A stretch of DNA of 9,090 nucleotides. It comes from Bacillota bacterium. Its GTDB lineage: Bacteria; Bacillota; Clostridia; Oscillospirales; Acutalibacteraceae. Each line of letters opens with the position of its first letter. Position 1 is the stretch's first letter. A model generated the notes under the pieces. The model worked only from the letters and a program-made list of their open reading frames with translations. It was not told the DNA's origin and searched no databases. Location: assembly GCA_023415895.1 (NCBI GenBank), contig JAEZJA010000222.1:1-9090 (forward strand), written 5' to 3'. A program made the translations under genes and the position numbers. Positions 5,419 through 9,090 of the stretch are shown here, one piece after another.

Positions 5419-7497
5419 CTACACTCGATAGAAGATTTCGTTGATAAAATCGGCGGCAAATCCGGTCATCTGCTGTAGGAGGACCACCAGCAAAATGCTT
5501 AGGAACACCACAATCGCCATGACCAGCACCGACAGGAAGACCACAAATAAGGAGCGACCCATCGTATAGTCATGTATCTGCTGATGCCCGAGCAAGATTA
5601 ATCCAAGGCTCCAAATCACGCCGAGCACCACGAAGAAGTAGTAAAAATCTCCCTCCTGAAGGGTGATGAGGTTGGACAAGACAATGCCCACCGTTTGCAG
5701 TACCAGCAGAGGAAGCAGGGCATAGCCTGTCATGGTGGCGATATCCCGAAGGCGTCCCTCGCCTTGCATCAAAGAGGTTACACACCAGTTGGACAGGCAC
5801 CACAAGCCATAGGGGAGAAGCACCTTGGAGAGTTCGATAAACAAGTTCAACTCTTTCAGATCGGCGGTGTTAAACAGGAACCCGGTGAGTTGGCGGTTTG
5901 CTACCGTAACCAAACAAACAAGCCCTGTGAAAAGCAAAGCCACCCGCAGACTGCCACGATTTTCCCGTTTTAAGTCCCAGAAACCATCTAAAGGATGAAC
6001 CGCTACGTATCGGCTGTAGGCGAGCTTGCCGCGGAATGAGGAAGGCTCTACATGGGCGGGCCAATATTTGCGCTTGATCGCTAAGGCAATCAAGAGAACG
6101 GTCAATAGAAGAAGGAAGACGGGTACCGCCCACATGAAGTTGTCGGCAATGATTTCCCGGCGGTGATATTGAAACGCCTTGGAATAATTGGTGCGATCAC
6201 CGGCTTTATAGAAATAGTCCATCGCTTCTTGATAATTTCCGCTTCGGAATGCCGCCTTGCCAAGGCCAATATACGCAATATCCGAATTGCCGTTGCGTTT
6301 GAGAACAAGGCCCCATTGCTCTGCCTCACGCTCATATTCATCGGCATAATGGAAGCTAACCGCCTGCTCAATGCTCTGTGCGTAGGGCGTGGGAGAATAG
6401 GCGGTGATGGTGTTTTTGCCGGAATCCAGCACAACAAACAGATTCCCAAGCTTGTCAAGAGCGCGGGGATTCTTAAGAGCTCCTGCCATATCGCCGTAGG
6501 CTCCGAAAATGTACAAGAGCATACCCGTGCTGTCGTAAGTAAACACACGTCCACGGTTCGCATCCAAAACGCTGAACGAACCGTTTTCACCGGTATATAC
6601 GTCCACAATGCGGGACGGGCCGGCGAATTTTCCTCGAACCGTGTATAGCATCTCGCCGATAGGGGTGGTGTGCTTGAAAATATCGTTGCCCGAGGCGCTG
6701 AGCTTACGCATAGCCGTATCGCCATAGGCGGCAATATTGTATTCTTCGTAAATCGCCGTGGTTGCATAGACAAAGCCGTCGTTATCCACGGTCAGGTTGT
6801 TGTATTCGGTTGGTACAAACTGCGCCATGCGTGCTTGCTGCTCTTCGGTCGAAATCATTCGCCAAAACAAATCGAAGATGGTGACCTGCACTTTGGCCGC
6901 CCCGAGAGTTTGGACAAAGTGTCCGTTGCGGTCAAACTCCAACAGTCCCATGTTGAAGCTCTGGGATACGACGAACAGGCGGCCTGCTTTATCGGCGGCT
7001 ACTTTGACGGGCTTGTATTGAAAATCGGATGGCAGAATGTCCGTTTGCGGTGCGCCGTACACATTCAGGAATTGTCCGTTCAAGTCGGTGACGACCAAGC
7101 GGCCGTTCCCGGTATCCGCGACCAGCACACGGTTATCTTGGGTAACGAATACCCCTTCGGGTGCGGAGAAATTCAGCCTTCCATCGGGTGCATCCACACC
7201 CTTCCACTCACGCAGAAATTGAAACTGGCTGTCCAGCACCAGAATGCGGTTGTTGCCGGTATCCGCCACAAAAATTTCTCCGTTATGTACGCAGAGATCT
7301 CCGGGGTTTTTCAAAGTGCTCCCCATCACCGAAGCATCCGCCACACGAAACAAGTCGTAGGAGCGGGGAGCACTTACGGGTTCTCCCCGCTGATCGTAGA
7401 TGTAATCATAGAAGGGAGCTTCCGCTACAACGGAAAGTGGCAGCAGCATTAGAGAGGCGAGTGTCGCCGCTGCTCGATGTAGCCATTTGCGTTTCAT
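5419..7497 (-). CDS. Secreted NHL beta-propeller / TPR / Yip1-domain membrane protein
   Basis: From the ATG at 7497 (SD AAAGGGGA about 9 nt upstream) the product has 692 residues; the longer frame to 7581 lies inside the preceding gene and is rejected. Residues 1-27 form a signal peptide ending VVAEA. Residues 50-370 hold NHL-type repeats: IFVADTGNNRILVLD (75-89) and VLVADTGNGRLVVTD (124-138) are almost identical blades, followed by weaker ones at 165-189, 234-250, 306-322 and 345-367. Residues about 405-450 are a TPR-like helical hairpin (GLGKAAFRSGNYQEAMDYFYKAGD). A membrane helix lies at 454-474. Residues about 490-685 are a Yip1-like bundle with roughly five more helices. The propeller should be extracellular, anchored by the bundle. 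NHL propellers commonly bind ligands or partner proteins, so a glycan-binding or scaffold role beside the permeases is plausible but unproven. It ends with TAG at 5421-5419. Confidence 0.88.
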   Translation of the reverse strand: MKRKWLHRAAATLASLMLLPLSVVAEAPFYDYIYDQRGEPVSAPRSYDLFRVADASVMGSTLKNPGDLCVHNGEIFVADTGNNRILVLDSQFQFLREWKGVDAPDGRLNFSAPEGVFVTQDNRVLVADTGNGRLVVTDLNGQFLNVYGAPQTDILPSDFQYKPVKVAADKAGRLFVVSQSFNMGLLEFDRNGHFVQTLGAAKVQVTIFDLFWRMISTEEQQARMAQFVPTEYNNLTVDNDGFVYATTAIYEEYNIAAYGDTAMRKLSASGNDIFKHTTPIGEMLYTVRGKFAGPSRIVDVYTGENGSFSVLDANRGRVFTYDSTGMLLYIFGAYGDMAGALKNPRALDKLGNLFVVLDSGKNTITAYSPTPYAQSIEQAVSFHYADEYEREAEQWGLVLKRNGNSDIAYIGLGKAAFRSGNYQEAMDYFYKAGDRTNYSKAFQYHRREIIADNFMWAVPVFLLLLTVLLIALAIKRKYWPAHVEPSSFRGKLAYSRYVAVHPLDGFWDLKRENRGSLRVALLFTGLVCLVTVANRQLTGFLFNTADLKELNLFIELSKVLLPYGLWCLSNWCVTSLMQGEGRLRDIATMTGYALLPLLVLQTVGIVLSNLITLQEGDFYYFFVVLGVIWSLGLILLGHQQIHDYTMGRSLFVVFLSVLVMAIVVFLSILLVVLLQQMTGFAADFINEIFYRV

Positions 7498-7513
7498 TGC
7501 GGTGTTCCCCTTT

Positions 7514-8395
7514 CTATTCCTTGATGCCGGAAGCGCCCATGGTCTCCAGCACCTTGCTTTCCGATGCAATAAAGACCACAATCGGAATAATCATGATCAG
7601 CAACGCAACCGCGCAGCTGACGCCCGTACGGGCGATGCCTCCTTGAAGCACCTGACTGAGGGCGGATGGCAAGGTTTTCAGCTCTTCGCTGAAAATAAAA
7701 TTGCCTCCCGTCATGTTCCAGGTGGACTGGAAGGAGAAAATAATTAATGTCTGCCAAGCCGGACGGACGATGGGCATAACAATTCTCCAGAAAATATGCC
7801 ATTCGCTGGCGCCATCCAGCTTAGCCGATTCAATGAGGCTGTCATGAACAATCCCCATAAACTGCTTCATCAGAAACAGACCAATGGGGGTGGCGAAGGC
7901 CGGCACGATCAGCGACAGGTAACTGTCAATCCAGTTAAGCCGCGCCATAATCAAATAGTTCGGGATGGCGGTAACGGCACCTGAGAACATCAGGGCAAGT
8001 ACAACCGATTGATACATTAAGTGAGAACCGGGAAACTTGCGCTTCTCCAGCATATAGGCCGCCATGGAGCAGATAATGACGTTACCGGTTGTGGCTACCG
8101 AGGCAAGAAGCACCGTATTAAACATATACCGGGTAAACGGTACCCACGAGGTGGACATAAGCCGAAACAGGTCGCTGAAATTATCGAGCGTAGGACGACG
8201 CACCAGAAAACGGGGTGGAAACAGGAAAAGCTCGTCAAGCGGCTTGAACGCGCTGCTGATGGCGTACACCATGGGCAGCGCCATAAACGCCCCGAGTAAA
8301 ACCAAAAACAAAAAATTCAGGATGTTTCCGGTTTTAGAACGCCCGTTTGAACGGCTATTTTTCCGGATTTTCAGAGAGATGGCTTTGGCCGTCAT
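7514..8395 (-). CDS. Carbohydrate ABC transporter permease, MalG type (first pair)
   Basis: This channel subunit of a sugar importer has 293 residues and a basic N-terminal tail of about 25. Membrane segments lie near 25-49, 92-115, 127-150, 157-180, 211-225 and 260-277. The EAA loop at 188-208 reads IESAKLDGASEWHIFWRIVM and then P, and the protein ends VLETMGASGIKE, a normal MalG-type tail. The family FxxTRYMFNTVLLA block (87-99) is present. The ATG at 8395 is preceded by AGGAAGGG about 8 nt away. It terminates with TAG at 7516-7514, and the next gene starts 16 nt later. It follows the MalF-type gene by 42 nt, so the pair should assemble together. It differs clearly from the MalG-type protein at 880-1803, so the two are separate subfamilies and not a recent duplication. 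Confidence 0.93.
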   Translation of the reverse strand: MTAKAISLKIRKNSRSNGRSKTGNILNFLFLVLLGAFMALPMVYAISSAFKPLDELFLFPPRFLVRRPTLDNFSDLFRLMSTSWVPFTRYMFNTVLLASVATTGNVIICSMAAYMLEKRKFPGSHLMYQSVVLALMFSGAVTAIPNYLIMARLNWIDSYLSLIVPAFATPIGLFLMKQFMGIVHDSLIESAKLDGASEWHIFWRIVMPIVRPAWQTLIIFSFQSTWNMTGGNFIFSEELKTLPSALSQVLQGGIARTGVSCAVALLIMIIPIVVFIASESKVLETMGASGIKE

Positions 8396-8437
8396 AGAAA
8401 TACCCTTCCTTTCCTAAAAGCCGGGTCAAAAGGTGGT

Positions 8438-9090
8438 TTAGCTGCCGACCTTGCGCAGCAGGTGCTGAATAATCTGGTTGCATCCAATCATGAGCACGAA
8501 CAGAAGCGTAGCAATCGCACAGGCATAGCCCATCTCAAATCGAACGTTTCCGTAATCGACCAGGTGATTGATCATGGTATGCGCCGCGTAATCCGTCGAG
8601 GGGAAGCCGCATAACGCGGATGTCACATCACCGGCGGAGAAGGCCGATGTGATGGACATGACCGCGCCAAACAGCAGCTGCGGTTTCATGGATGGCAGCG
8701 TAATATACCACAATTCCTGCCAGCGGTTTTTAACCCCTTCCACAAAACCGGCTTCATACAGGGATCTGTCAACGGTCTGCAAACCGGCGACAAAGGCGAG
8801 GAATCCCGAGCCTAGGCTCATCCAAAGCATGACGATAATGACCACCATGAGCATAGTGGTCGGATCAGTCAGCCACTGAACCGGCTTGTGAATGATTCCT
8901 GTATTCAGAAGAAACGCATTGATGTACCCGTAGGTATCTCCCGAAAACAAGATCGACCAAACCATATAGACGTTACCCGAAATGGAGGGGGCGTAAAACA
9001 CAACGATCATCACCGCACGAAGCTTGGGATTGAGCTCATTGATAAACTAAGCAAAGAGAAACGAGGCCAAATAGCCGATTGGTCCAGTAA
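8438..9090 (-). CDS. Sugar ABC transporter permease, MalF type (first pair), interrupted by in-frame TAG; 5' end outside window
   Basis: This is the MalF-side partner of the permease at 7514-8395. From the right edge the frame reads TGPIGYLASFLFA, then a TAG stop (9049-9047), then FINELNPKLRAVMIVVFYAP and onward to TAA at 8438. Both sides of the stop are typical of the family, where the motif is usually FLxAWxINEL, so the TAG most likely replaces Trp (TGG). The part after the stop (191 residues from a GTG at 9013) contains the FYAPSISGNVYMVW block, the EAA loop YEAGFVEGVKNRWQELWYITLP, and about four membrane segments. That loop is one residue longer than the classical spacing; similar NRWQELWYITLP loops are familiar in this subfamily. 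No good ribosome binding site precedes the GTG, so restart there is doubtful. It is either a pseudogene or an assembly error, or the TAG is read through. It is unlikely to work if the stop is real. Confidence 0.82.
9047..9049 (-). other. In-frame premature TAG codon in the MalF-type permease
   Basis: On the minus strand the codons ...TTT GCT TAG TTT ATC AAT GAG... interrupt an otherwise continuous family sequence. A single G-to-A change from TGG would produce it. No frame change is needed on either side, which argues against an indel. Confidence 0.75.

Noticed and set aside
6670..7452. 260-residue plus-strand frame opposite the NHL-Yip1 gene
   Set aside because: It is a shadow of the repeated propeller region; no start signal or coherent domain.
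5419..9049. Genome-wide reassignment of TAG to an amino acid
   Set aside because: Two genes in the operon end at TAG precisely at the normal family C-terminus and directly before the next gene's ribosome binding site or the intergenic gap.
1..9090. tRNA, rRNA, CRISPR arrays, insertion sequences and attachment sites
   Set aside because: None was seen on either strand; there are no direct-repeat arrays, cloverleaf sequences or transposase fragments.

Overview
The window looks like a piece of a Bacillota chromosome, most likely a Clostridia member (Oscillospiraceae- or Christensenellaceae-like, possibly uncultured). The evidence is strong AGGAGG-type Shine-Dalgarno sites before nearly every gene, a DUF1540 cysteine-rich mini-protein, a DUF1361 membrane protein, and a carbohydrate ABC permease cluster carrying a DUF5696 lipoprotein, a combination I associate with Paenibacillus and Clostridia. 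The lineage is inferred from gene content and is not proven.

Left part (1-760). A DUF1361-type membrane protein runs leftward off the edge and has a near-perfect extended -10 promoter about 120 nt upstream of its start. Divergent from it is a 57-residue DUF1540 protein that starts at TTG behind an ideal ribosome binding site. It is followed by a perfect 15-bp inverted repeat that probably terminates transcription, most plausibly for the leftward operon arriving from the other side.

Main part (880-9090). Six genes lie on the minus strand and are read from right to left: MalF-type permease (5' end outside the window, with an in-frame TAG), MalG-type permease, a secreted NHL beta-propeller/TPR/Yip1 membrane protein, a large DUF5696 lipoprotein, a second MalF-type permease with an unusual loop, and a second MalG-type permease. 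Gaps are 13-42 nt except for 102 nt before the DUF5696 gene, so this is almost certainly one operon.

The probable joint function is capture and import of an oligo- or polysaccharide. Two complete inner-membrane permease pairs flank two surface-exposed proteins: one is a tethered lipoprotein with a probable sugar-binding or glycoside-hydrolase-like fold, the other a propeller on a multi-spanning anchor. No solute-binding protein and no ATPase is present in the window. A binding protein may lie to the right of it, and the ATPase may be a shared MsmK-type subunit encoded elsewhere. The substrate cannot be read from the sequence. The two observations most worth following are the DUF5696/NHL-Yip1 module and the premature TAG in a permease whose partner genes are intact.
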